From NCBI GenBank assembly GCA_021811505.1, contig JAJZOM010000083.1:1-5718 (forward strand): a stretch of 5,718 nucleotides of DNA. The letters are read 5' to 3'. The notes under the pieces were generated by a model, which was not told where the DNA came from, ran no database searches, and saw only the letters and a list, made by a program, of their open reading frames with translations. Origin of the DNA: Thermoplasmata archaeon. Its GTDB lineage: Archaea; Thermoplasmatota; Thermoplasmata; Thermoplasmatales; Thermoplasmataceae. The translations under genes were made by a program, and so were the position numbers. Below, one piece after another: positions 1 to 5,403 of the stretch; the stretch's first letter is position 1, and the number at the start of each line of letters is the position of its first letter.

Positions 1-509
1 CCGCATGCGTACTTTACAGGGGGGTTGAGAACATCTCTCCCCCATATTACTTCGGCAACGCTTTCTATGCCGTGTACACCGGGAAAATTAACGGACAGCC
101 CTCTGCCTTCTGGTTAGGATCAGACCAGGTCTCGGCGGCCACTCCTCAAGGCCCGGGTTCGAACTACGCCTTGGCCCCGTTAAACCTTGGATCCCAAAAC
201 GATCTGGCCTGCTTCGTGTTCGGAGTACCCCCACAATCAGTAATAGAGATACTGGAAGGTGGGATTCCGGATGCGGCCCAGATAAATGTCATGACAGCCT
301 ATGAAGTGATCCTGGGCTCTCCGGGCACATTTTGCGTGCAGTATAACCAGCAGGCGGTGAAGCAGTATATTCTCCAGACAGGATACTCGGTTACGCCCCT
401 GCCTGATCCTTTCCCAGAGAATACAGTACCGGTTACACCCGTTCAGAAAGGTGTCCCGGACAACGAGATATATCCTGGGCAGTACGTGAGGGCTGGAGGC
501 TGCACCTGA
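1..509 (+). CDS. 3' end of an unrecognised protein gene, truncated by the window
   Basis: The frame is open from the left edge (first full codon at position 3) to TGA at 507-509, giving 168 visible residues. The true start lies outside the window; an internal GTG at 72 is unlikely to be the start because the frame continues upstream in the same GC-rich-wobble style. I do not recognise the family. The visible part is mostly uncharged and rich in Gly, Pro, Asn, Gln and aromatics. It has few Cys (one at the left edge, one in LACFVFG, one in GTFCVQY, one in the C-terminal AGGCT) and a proline-rich stretch near the end (PLPDPFPENTVPVTP). No membrane segment or catalytic motif is visible. The composition would suit an extracytoplasmic or structural protein, but that is inference. 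No gene follows closely on the same strand. Confidence 0.6.
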   Translation, partial: ACVLYRGVENISPPYYFGNAFYAVYTGKINGQPSAFWLGSDQVSAATPQGPGSNYALAPLNLGSQNDLACFVFGVPPQSVIEILEGGIPDAAQINVMTAYEVILGSPGTFCVQYNQQAVKQYILQTGYSVTPLPDPFPENTVPVTPVQKGVPDNEIYPGQYVRAGGCT

Positions 510-668
510 AGATCTGGCTTTCATCGCTGTGGAAATGGAGCCATGCGAGCAGACAGTCGCAGCATCAGAAATGGTAATAGGCTACTGTTCTGAAGCTAAA
601 TCACTCGAGGAACCCGTAATTCCCTGAACCGAAAGATCCACACATAACGATTGCTTTATATTAATAAT
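510..668 (+). other. Intergenic stretch with a doubtful short acidic ORF
   Basis: After the TGA at 509, another frame stays open from 490 to TGA at 625-627. It reads LEAAPEDLAFIAVEMEP and onward to SLEEPVIP. A GTG at 529 or an ATG at 535 would give about 30 residues. It could be a tiny gene, or a former C-terminal extension of the left gene split off by a frameshift near 490-505. No family is recognisable and no promoter precedes it, so it is recorded only as a possibility. The rest of the stretch leads into the TATA box at 655-663. Confidence 0.2.
655..663 (+). promoter_or_regulatory. TATA box upstream of the 669 relic
   Basis: TTTATATTA is a good archaeal TATA-box match in otherwise mixed sequence. 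It shares the octamer TTTATATT with the box at 5375-5382. Transcription would be expected about 25 bases downstream, near 680-687. That is after the ATG at 669, so either the true start is the in-frame ATG at 708 (short leader) or another promoter serves the 669 start. Confidence 0.45.
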
Positions 669-971
669 ATGATTAAACTCCTTGCGGAAACACCCAGAGA
701 CCGGGAGATGGTGGAAAAACTGCAGAGGGCCTTCGGACAGCTGAGGAAACATCGTGATGAAAGGGTCAGGGAACTCGAGGATTAGAGCAGGAAACCGAGG
801 GAACAGGTCGACGAATACAAAAAAGGCATCCTTCAAACATCGGCCAAAAGAATGGCAAGGCATACGAGATCAAGCTCCACCGGGGAACTTGGCGGCTATA
901 TTGACAATGGCTATGGGGTCGTGTCATTCTATCCGAAAGGGGATAAGACTATGGTCAGGACCCAGTCCTGA
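669..971 (+). pseudogene. Broken small gene of unknown family, interrupted by in-frame TAG
   Basis: From ATG 669 the frame reads 38 residues beginning MIKLLAETPRDREMV, rich in charged helix-formers and likely coiled coil. It meets TAG at 783-785, then continues in the same frame for 61 more residues to TGA at 969-971. The second part ends with a convincing GGYIDNGYGVVSFYPKGD stretch, so the two halves appear to be one gene of about 100 codons. Pieces of plausible protein also appear in the other two frames just after the TAG (LEQETEG; ASFKHRPKEW). The damage may therefore be several small indels rather than a single nonsense change. I do not recognise the family; it could be the remnant of a mobile-element gene. 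An alternative start is ATG 708. TAG readthrough would also restore the frame. Confidence 0.45.
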
Positions 972-1028
972 TCTTAAAGCAGTTCCATTAACTTTTGTTT
1001 GTGTCATGATCGTGGCCAAAATAATGGA

Positions 1029-1038
1029 GTATATAAAA
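1029..1038 (+). promoter_or_regulatory. Strong orphan TATA box
   Basis: GTATATAAAA is a near-consensus archaeal TATA box on the + strand. The predicted transcription start is about 1058-1065. No protein-coding frame starts downstream on this strand; instead a GC-rich hairpin with a T tail follows about 65-90 bases later. It may drive a small noncoding RNA, or be a chance match or a remnant promoter. Confidence 0.35.
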
Positions 1039-1059
1039 AGCGTTAAGTTTTATCACAAA

Positions 1060-1150
1060 AGTTAACACATCATCGATAAGACATATCTATCCTGACTTCG
1101 CCTGTGTATAGCACTACAAAATTCCGGAACCCCGCGTTTTACGGGGTTTT
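1060..1150 (+). ncRNA. Candidate small RNA between a TATA box and a terminator-like hairpin
   Basis: This unit is defined only by its ends: expected initiation about 25 bases after the TATA box at 1029-1038, and a 7-bp GC-rich hairpin plus TTTT at 1128-1150. All frames inside carry early stops, so it is not evidently coding. I see no tRNA fold, no convincing pair of C and D boxes, and no known riboswitch core. The exact 5' end is a guess. It may equally be the decayed end of the upstream relic's transcription unit. Confidence 0.2.
1128..1150 (+). terminator. GC-rich hairpin followed by TTTT
   Basis: The arms AACCCCG (1128-1134) and CGGGGTT (1142-1148) pair perfectly around a 7-base loop (CGTTTTA), with T continuing to 1150. 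It has the form of an intrinsic terminator on the + strand. Archaea rely mainly on T-runs, so the role is tentative; it could instead be the 3' stem of a structured RNA. It would end transcripts coming from 655-971 or from the TATA box at 1029. Confidence 0.4.
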
Positions 1151-1170
1151 GCCACATATTCTGGTACGCC

Positions 1171-1195
1171 ATTGTAGTAATAATACTACTACAAT
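1171..1195. repeat. Perfect inverted repeat, 9-bp arms
   Basis: ATTGTAGTA (1171-1179) and TACTACAAT (1187-1195) are exact reverse complements around a 7-base centre. A nested alternative register pairs GTAGTA (1174-1179) with TACTAC (1184-1189). Farther out, TGGTAC on the left and GTGCCA on the right are nearly complementary, so the symmetry may span about 45 bases. It is AT-rich with no T tail, so it resembles a protein-binding palindrome or a mobile-element scar more than a terminator. Confidence 0.5.
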
Positions 1196-1381
1196 TCTAC
1201 TGTGCCACAACTTAAATTTATCCTAGAGAATACTGACTTTTGTGAAACGTGTAGTGATATAATAGGGCAAAGATAGGATCTATGATTGGTAATTTAGGTT
1301 AAAAGAGAATTTTGTGGAGACAAGCCAAACTTGATTGTTCATATGCTAAATTTAAGATTTTAATCTATTTTTTTGTCAGAT
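1196..1381. other. AT-rich noncoding stretch
   Basis: All six frames are short here and I see no recognisable RNA gene. The only features are scattered T-runs, including T7 at 1367-1373, which could end + strand transcripts before they run into the convergent gene. It probably serves as the spacer between converging transcription units. Confidence 0.5.
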
Positions 1382-1399
1382 AAAAAGATGATAAAAATT
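1382..1399 (-). terminator. T-rich terminator of the surface-protein operon
   Basis: Read on the minus strand, the bases right after the stop codon at 1405-1407 contain two T5 runs (ATTTTTATC, then CTTTTTATC). T-rich runs just past the stop are the usual archaeal termination signal, and this placement supports the TAG at 1405-1407 being a genuine gene end. Confidence 0.5.
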
Positions 1400-1416
1400 A
1401 GGACCTAGACTATACG

Positions 1417-1803
1417 ATCCTGCATAAGGTTTGACCATGCGATATAGTTATGATTTACGCCGATATCGAAGTCATACATCGTAAAGTTCCCATATTCAAC
1501 TGAGATCGAATGAATCCTGAAGAATTGATGGTCGAACACGTCAAAGATGAGGTCATTGCTCGTCAGATTCTGTGCCTGCACATAACCGTGACTTGTCCAG
1601 ATGTCCTGATCCCTTGCAATCTTAATATATCCGTTTATATCGTACATGTCCGGGTGCTGAGTTACAAAAACCTGAAGGACAGCACCTTGCTGCATTGTTC
1701 CGGTAGTGAAGTTGTATGTCATTATGCTTTCTCCTACTGTAATGCTATCTGCATACTGAAACGTGAAGTTCGACAGCAGGACTGGTGCATTTGCGTAGAC
1801 GCA
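1417..1803 (-). other. Hint-like (Hedgehog/intein) self-processing domain
   Basis: These 129 residues form the C-terminus of the surface protein. They start at a Cys followed by PVLLSN and ADSITVGESIMTYN, matching intein block A (C, V-L-L, then D-x-I-x-V-G-D/E-x-V). IKIARDQDIWTSHGYVQAQNL occupies the block B place, where T-x-x-H is normal; here Thr is Ala and His is Gln. MYDFDIGVNHNYIAW matches block F (V-Y-D-F-x-V, H-N-F-I-A). The usual terminal His-Asn is replaced by Gln-Asp, and only Arg-Ile-Val follow before the stop. The size suits a minimal Hint domain without an endonuclease. Cys1-driven thioester cleavage may be possible; splicing is unlikely. The assignment is by eye from known block patterns. 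Confidence 0.55.
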
Positions 1804-1815
1804 GGATGTTGCCTC

Positions 1816-2316
1816 GCCATAGAATTGTATGCTCTGAGAACTATCACCACCATTCACGGTTATTGTTCCACTCGAAGGACTCGGATAATACGTGTATGTA
1901 CTGGAGTAGTAAACGTCAGGAATACTAAAGGAATAGGAGCCATCGGAAACGCTGTAGAACGATATGGATGAAGATGTGGTGCTTTTTTGATTCCCGTTAA
2001 ATTTTACGGCCCACACAGTTCCCGAGGGAAGACCCGATTCCTTAAAAGTGACTGTGTAGGTTGGAGTCTTGGTGAATGTAATGGCTGCATTATACGACGG
2101 GTACCCGACATTGATGTAACCGCTGGAAGGAGTTGCGGTCTATCCAGGAGGTGTCCCGATTGTGTATCCGTAACTCTCATTACCGGTCAGGGATATTGTA
2201 ATGCTTGATCCGGACGTAAATTGTGTATAGTATTCCTGATTTCCCGACGGTGTAATTGGTCCAGAAAGCTCCACGGACCATGTTTGACCACTCAAACCAC
2301 TCTCCGAGAAAGTTGC
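1816..2316 (-). repeat. Two tandem ESGL surface repeats, about 80 residues each
   Basis: Repeat 1 (2068-2316) opens ATFSESGLSGQTWSVELSG and closes TPSSGYINV. Repeat 2 (1816-2058) opens VTFKESGLPSGTVWAVKFNG and closes SPSSGTITV. Both have the layout 'TFxESGL..G..W.V...G', a Ser/Thr-rich strand region, 'SYxxxI', then 'PSSGxIxV'. Domains like this recur in Thermoplasmata surface proteins and are presumably beta sandwiches. When the PSSG motifs are aligned, the in-frame TAG of repeat 1 (2140-2142) falls opposite a Tyr of repeat 2, so the lost residue was probably Tyr (TAC or TAT to TAG). Confidence 0.6.
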
Positions 2317-3622
2317 GCTCGTAAGATACAAATTATAATTTCCCCCACCCGTGTTTGCAGACAAAGGATATATTTGCACTCCTCCTATTGAAACAGATGG
2401 GCCGGTGAGAAAATACTCTGTTCCAGGTTGGGCAAAGAACCGGTATTGACCGTTGGCGTTTGTATAGATGTAATAATTTGCAGAGGCACTTTGCAGCAGA
2501 AGTTCCTGGTTTGACGCGGGAACTCCGTTAATGTAGGCTGTCCCGGTTATAGTGTATGCGGGGACAAATGATAGGTTTATAGATACACTTGCTCCGTTGG
2601 GTGACGCGTCAAGGGTCCAGCTAATAGAATCATATTGGCCCAGATAGTTAGCACCATGTACGTTAACGTAACCAGACCTAACGAAATTGCTTGCGTTTAT
2701 ATTCACTTGATTAATTATCTCGCTGGCAAGTACATTCTGACCGTACTGATAGTCTAGACCTTCACTTGGTCCCGTTCCATTGGACCATTTGCTGTAATTG
2801 CCCGTACTCGGATTCACGGTGAGATTTTGACTCGACAGCGCGTATCCAGATCCACCCAATACAATCTTAGAAGGTGTTTGACCATAATCTGCAAGATCAG
2901 CCGCTAACTGTGCATCCGAAACAAAATAACCTAAATAGGAACCAACCCAAGTGCCATGACAAGAGACTTGTTTATTACTGTATATCCTGTGGTTGAAGTC
3001 CCTCCGATAACGCCGTTTGGAAGTGTCAAATTCACCGCACCGCTGTCAGTATATAAAGGGTTTAGGGTATCATCGGTTAACCCAGATATGGATACTGAGA
3101 GGTTTTGCCTCGCGATTCCATAGACGCTGTAACCCCCATTGTTGAAATCGTCAAATCTGGTCTGATTTGTTCCGCTAGCCGCGACAGTTGGAATAGTTAC
3201 CACCAATTGCCCTTCCGCAGGATCGTACTGCTCGTGAAGGGGGGTCGTTCCGGCAGGAGTGCTGATCGAAGTAGTAGATAAAGCAATGCCGTTGGCACCC
3301 GTTCCCTGTTGAGTGTTTGCAGGTTGATCGACATATTTGGTCTCGGAAGGTAATACATATGGGTTTGCTGCTAAACTACTCGAAGTGGACATGTATACTG
3401 AAAAATTACCATTATATCCAGCCCAACCGTAATACGATGGAATCTGAGATTGTGCAGATGCAGGTGGCGCAAGCACAATCATTGAGACAAACCCCGTGAA
3501 AAGCAGAATAATGGACATAGCAATTGCTCTCCCTTTCCGATGATAAATTAGCGTCTCCGCTTTCGTCTTTCCAATAAATCTTGTTTCTTTTCCAGATTCA
3601 ATTTTTTCTTTCATTTTTTACT

Positions 3623-3627
3623 ACCTT
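3623..3627 (-). promoter_or_regulatory. Shine-Dalgarno-like site for the surface protein
   Basis: On the minus strand AAGGT lies 8 bases before ATG 3614, within the 19-bp gap after the upstream gene's tandem TGA TGA stops. It supports 3614 as the start and fits a downstream operon gene in an archaeon whose first genes are leaderless. Confidence 0.45.
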
Positions 3628-3633
3628 ACATCA

Positions 3634-4347
3634 TCAACTCTCCTCTACTATTGTCATTGAAAGTGCTGAATTTACTGGTTCGCTAAGGCCATTGACCTGA
3701 GCACTGAGAACAAGCGTGTAAGCGCTTACGGGGTGCCAAGCAAGATTAACCTGCATCTGAACTGAAACATAGAAGTTATAAAATGGGGAGTTACCAATCT
3801 GATTCAGCAAGTTTGTGGTCACGCTCTTATGGTCGGCTCCGGAAAGCCAAAGGTATCCAAGGGTATTCGGTGACAGGTTATCGGCTCTGGGAACAGCTGT
3901 AGAAGAAGGTGGCGCAAAGGTTGATAAAGTGCTGTTCGGATCCGTTTCACTAATAGATACCGTAAGTGACTCAGGATACAGGTTCCCGGAGAAATGACCT
4001 CCCACTGAGAGGTTGAATGTGATGACTGCCTGATTTTCCGCGCTATCGTAAATTATATTACCCTTAGTAAGGTTAACACTCAGTGTGGAATTGTGATGAC
4101 CTGCATTCATTACCAATGCTCTGGATATGTCCGTGGAAAACGTAAAGAAGCTGAGATTTTCAGTCATGGTTTTGAAATCACCTGAATATGTGACGTTCAA
4201 GTGGCCATCTTGCACAGTTATTTCAGGATTGTTCTTGAAAAAGGGGTCGTAGACGTGGTATACGGGAAATATTATGCCGAATATTAGAACAAGGATAATG
4301 ACAACCGAGTATGCTGCAATTCTCTTTCTCTTGCCAGGGATCAGCAT
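3634..4347 (-). CDS. Membrane-anchored extracytoplasmic protein of unknown function
   Basis: This is an intact 237-residue gene ending in two TGA codons. A short basic N-terminus (MLIPGKRKR) precedes one hydrophobic segment at about residues 10-30 (AAYSVVIILVLIFGIIFPVY). The remainder is a polar, Ser/Thr/Asn-rich, beta-type domain with about seven N-x-S/T sequons and no Cys. Basic residues before the segment predict an N-in, C-out single-pass anchor; the lack of an AxA site makes cleavage less likely. No enzyme motif is visible. The surface-protein gene follows 19 bp downstream on the same strand, so the two are probably co-transcribed and this protein may be its membrane partner, docking site or assembly factor. 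That role is inference from position. I do not recognise the family. Unlike its neighbours it shows no frame damage. Confidence 0.75.
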   Translation of the reverse strand: MLIPGKRKRIAAYSVVIILVLIFGIIFPVYHVYDPFFKNNPEITVQDGHLNVTYSGDFKTMTENLSFFTFSTDISRALVMNAGHHNSTLSVNLTKGNIIYDSAENQAVITFNLSVGGHFSGNLYPESLTVSISETDPNSTLSTFAPPSSTAVPRADNLSPNTLGYLWLSGADHKSVTTNLLNQIGNSPFYNFYVSVQMQVNLAWHPVSAYTLVLSAQVNGLSEPVNSALSMTIVEES

Positions 4348-4373
4348 TTCAATTCCCTAATTTTATAACTCAC

Positions 4374-4383
4374 CTATGTATAT
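4374..4383 (-). promoter_or_regulatory. Possible TATA box of the two-gene surface operon
   Basis: CATATACATA on the minus strand lies about 27-36 bases before ATG 4347, the distance expected for a leaderless or nearly leaderless transcript. A second AT-rich element (TTATAAAA, 4361-4368) is nearer consensus but only 14-21 bases from the ATG, which would place initiation inside the gene. The choice is uncertain. Confidence 0.3.
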
Positions 4384-4472
4384 GAATATTCACTTCTGTG
4401 GTGCTCTGTTGAACAAATCTCGTGATCTCCGTGCCTTCCCCTATTCTTGACATGTTTTTTCCTTTTCAGGCC

Positions 4473-5346
4473 CTAGCCCACCTCCCTGACCACCCTTTTT
4501 GCCCACTGGTTTATATGGTCATATACCCAGAACCTCTGGTATCCCTCAGCTTCCAGGCCATCTCATTCCGTAGTCATTATCCTCAGCCCACCGCTTGTAT
4601 CCCTTCTCCCTGTATTCCCTTACTGCCTTGCGCCGGTATTTCGATCCCCTGCACCTTCCGGTCGAGGCGTTCTTCCTGATCTTGATTATCGGATCTGTAC
4701 CCGTGATGTGTAACAGCGTGAACAGATCATTCACATCAAATGCACCGTCACCATGGAATCCCTTCACCGTGACACCTTTCATGACTGCCTCCCTTATGTG
4801 CCTGGATGCAGTCTCGGGTTCTGATGGTCCGGTACCCTCAATATGTGACTGAACGCCAATGATCTTCTTTGTTCTCACATCCGCCGTTATTATGACGACA
4901 AGATGTTTTCTTTTCCCTGCATCAGGATCACCGTATTTCATGATGCGGTATGATCCGACGTTGTTTGTCTTCATTCCAGTGCCATCGGTACGGATCTCGG
5001 CATACTGCATGCCTGAAATATCCAGGTCCGGTTTCGGATCGTGTATGCGGTGCCATATGGTTGTGTAATCACCATACTCCGGTATTATGTGCATCTTCTT
5101 CAGTGATCTAGCCATCCCTTCAAGACCCCTGTAGTCAAGATACTGTTTCCACAGCATCATGAACTGCATTAATGACTCTGGGAAGAGAAATGTGGAACCT
5201 CTTTTCCCCTTGTTCATCTTTACCAATTCCAGATCCCACTACCTGACAAAATCCAGGTCAAGGAAGAACGTCTCCCTTATTACGAGTTCCTCGTTGTATT
5301 CCTTCCAGTTCCTTTTATCCCTGTACGGCTTCCCCCATCTTGGCAT
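4473..5346 (-). pseudogene. Inactivated DDE transposase (IS5-like), nonsense plus internal deletion
   Basis: From ATG 5346 the frame reads MPRWGKPYRDKRNWKEY and meets TAG at 5239-5241 (codon 36). It continues in frame as WDLELVKMNKGKRG to TGA at 4546-4548. The first catalytic Asp is visible in RTDGTGMK and the second in GFHGDGAFD. After YGMRWPG the normal text stops, and GLEAEGYQRFWVYDHINQWAKRVVREVG resumes in another frame (4559 down to TAG 4473-4475). The block between, which in this family carries the third catalytic acid (Glu), is missing. Both lesions make the element inactive on its own. The DDE assignment is firm, the IS5-like label less so. I found no convincing terminal inverted repeats or target duplication, so the element ends are undefined. 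Confidence 0.8.
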
Positions 5347-5350
5347 TATA

Positions 5351-5368
5351 ACTGTATGTATATACAGT
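5351..5368. promoter_or_regulatory. Palindromic operator candidate between divergent genes
   Basis: ACTGTAT (5351-5357) and ATACAGT (5362-5368) are perfect inverted arms around GTAT. The site sits between the transposase ATG at 5346 and the TATA element at 5371-5382. A further ACTGT half-site (5401-5405) overlaps the GTG start of the rightward gene. Its position suggests a dimeric regulator that would cover the transposase start region. Confidence 0.4.
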
Positions 5369-5370
5369 CA

Positions 5371-5382
5371 TATATTTATATT
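5371..5382. promoter_or_regulatory. Shared bidirectional TATA element
   Basis: TATATTTATATT reads as TTTATATT on the + strand and as TATAAATA on the minus strand. It lies 22-33 bases before GTG 5404 (rightward) and 25-36 bases before ATG 5346 (leftward). Both are canonical distances for leaderless archaeal transcripts, so one element may serve both genes. Confidence 0.5.
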
Positions 5383-5403
5383 GGTGTTGCGATTCGATGT
5401 ACT

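Larger units (their letters stand above)
1405..3614 (-). pseudogene. Large secreted surface protein with ESGL repeats and C-terminal Hint-like domain; frameshifted and TAG-interrupted
   Basis: Three consecutive open segments make one gene of about 736 codons. The first runs from ATG 3614 to a TAG at 2931-2933. Reading continues in another frame; one extra G near 2942-2943 would join MALGL to GSYLGYFVSD. That frame runs to an in-frame TAG at 2140-2142 and then on to the terminal TAG at 1405-1407. Residues 29-54 form a signal peptide with a long basic n-region and an AxA-type cleavage site (PASA before QSQ). Residues 55-352 are an unrecognised extracytoplasmic domain with many N-x-S/T sites. 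Residues 353-433 resemble a carboxypeptidase-regulatory-like beta domain (ITGTAYINGV, TNANGQYRF). Residues 434-600 are two ESGL repeats and 605-733 a Hint-like domain. An SD-like AAGGT precedes the start by 8 bases. The lesions may be decay, assembly errors, or (for TAG) readthrough. Confidence 0.6.

Noticed and set aside
237..524. Minus-strand 95-residue frame opposite the left gene
   Set aside because: It lies antisense to a longer frame with consistent GC-rich wobble, has mixed Cys/Arg-rich text with no domain, and has no promoter.
582..863. Minus-strand 93-residue frame
   Set aside because: It is Phe/Pro-rich, the shadow pattern expected opposite charged helical coding sequence, and it spans the + strand TATA box.
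754..1065. + strand 103-residue frame overlapping the 669 relic
   Set aside because: It is rich in Arg, Asn and Ser with no domain, and it runs through the TATA box at 1029. At best one short segment (ASFKHRPKEW) is a frame-shifted piece of the relic.
972..1404. CRISPR array, tRNA or C/D-box RNA in the gene-free stretch
   Set aside because: There are no repeated units, no cloverleaf, and isolated GATGA and CTGA words are not paired at proper spacing.
1366..1407. Readthrough of the TAG at 1405-1407 adding VLIFIIFLSDKKID
   Set aside because: The added tail is short and encoded by the T-rich terminator itself. The Hint domain ends where expected, so this TAG looks like the real stop.
1510..1971. 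+ strand 153-residue frame
   Set aside because: It is antisense to the Hint and ESGL region, whose minus-strand text is clearly the real protein. The Cys/Ile/Val-rich text is typical of a shadow.
2934..3614. Thermopsin-type peptidase assignment for the surface protein
   Set aside because: The ESGL repeats also occur in such proteins, but I see no thermopsin motif in the N-terminal domain, so the function is left open.
4422..5068. Three + strand frames (4422-4679, 4595-4852, 4859-5068)
   Set aside because: All are antisense to the transposase, whose catalytic motifs are on the minus strand.
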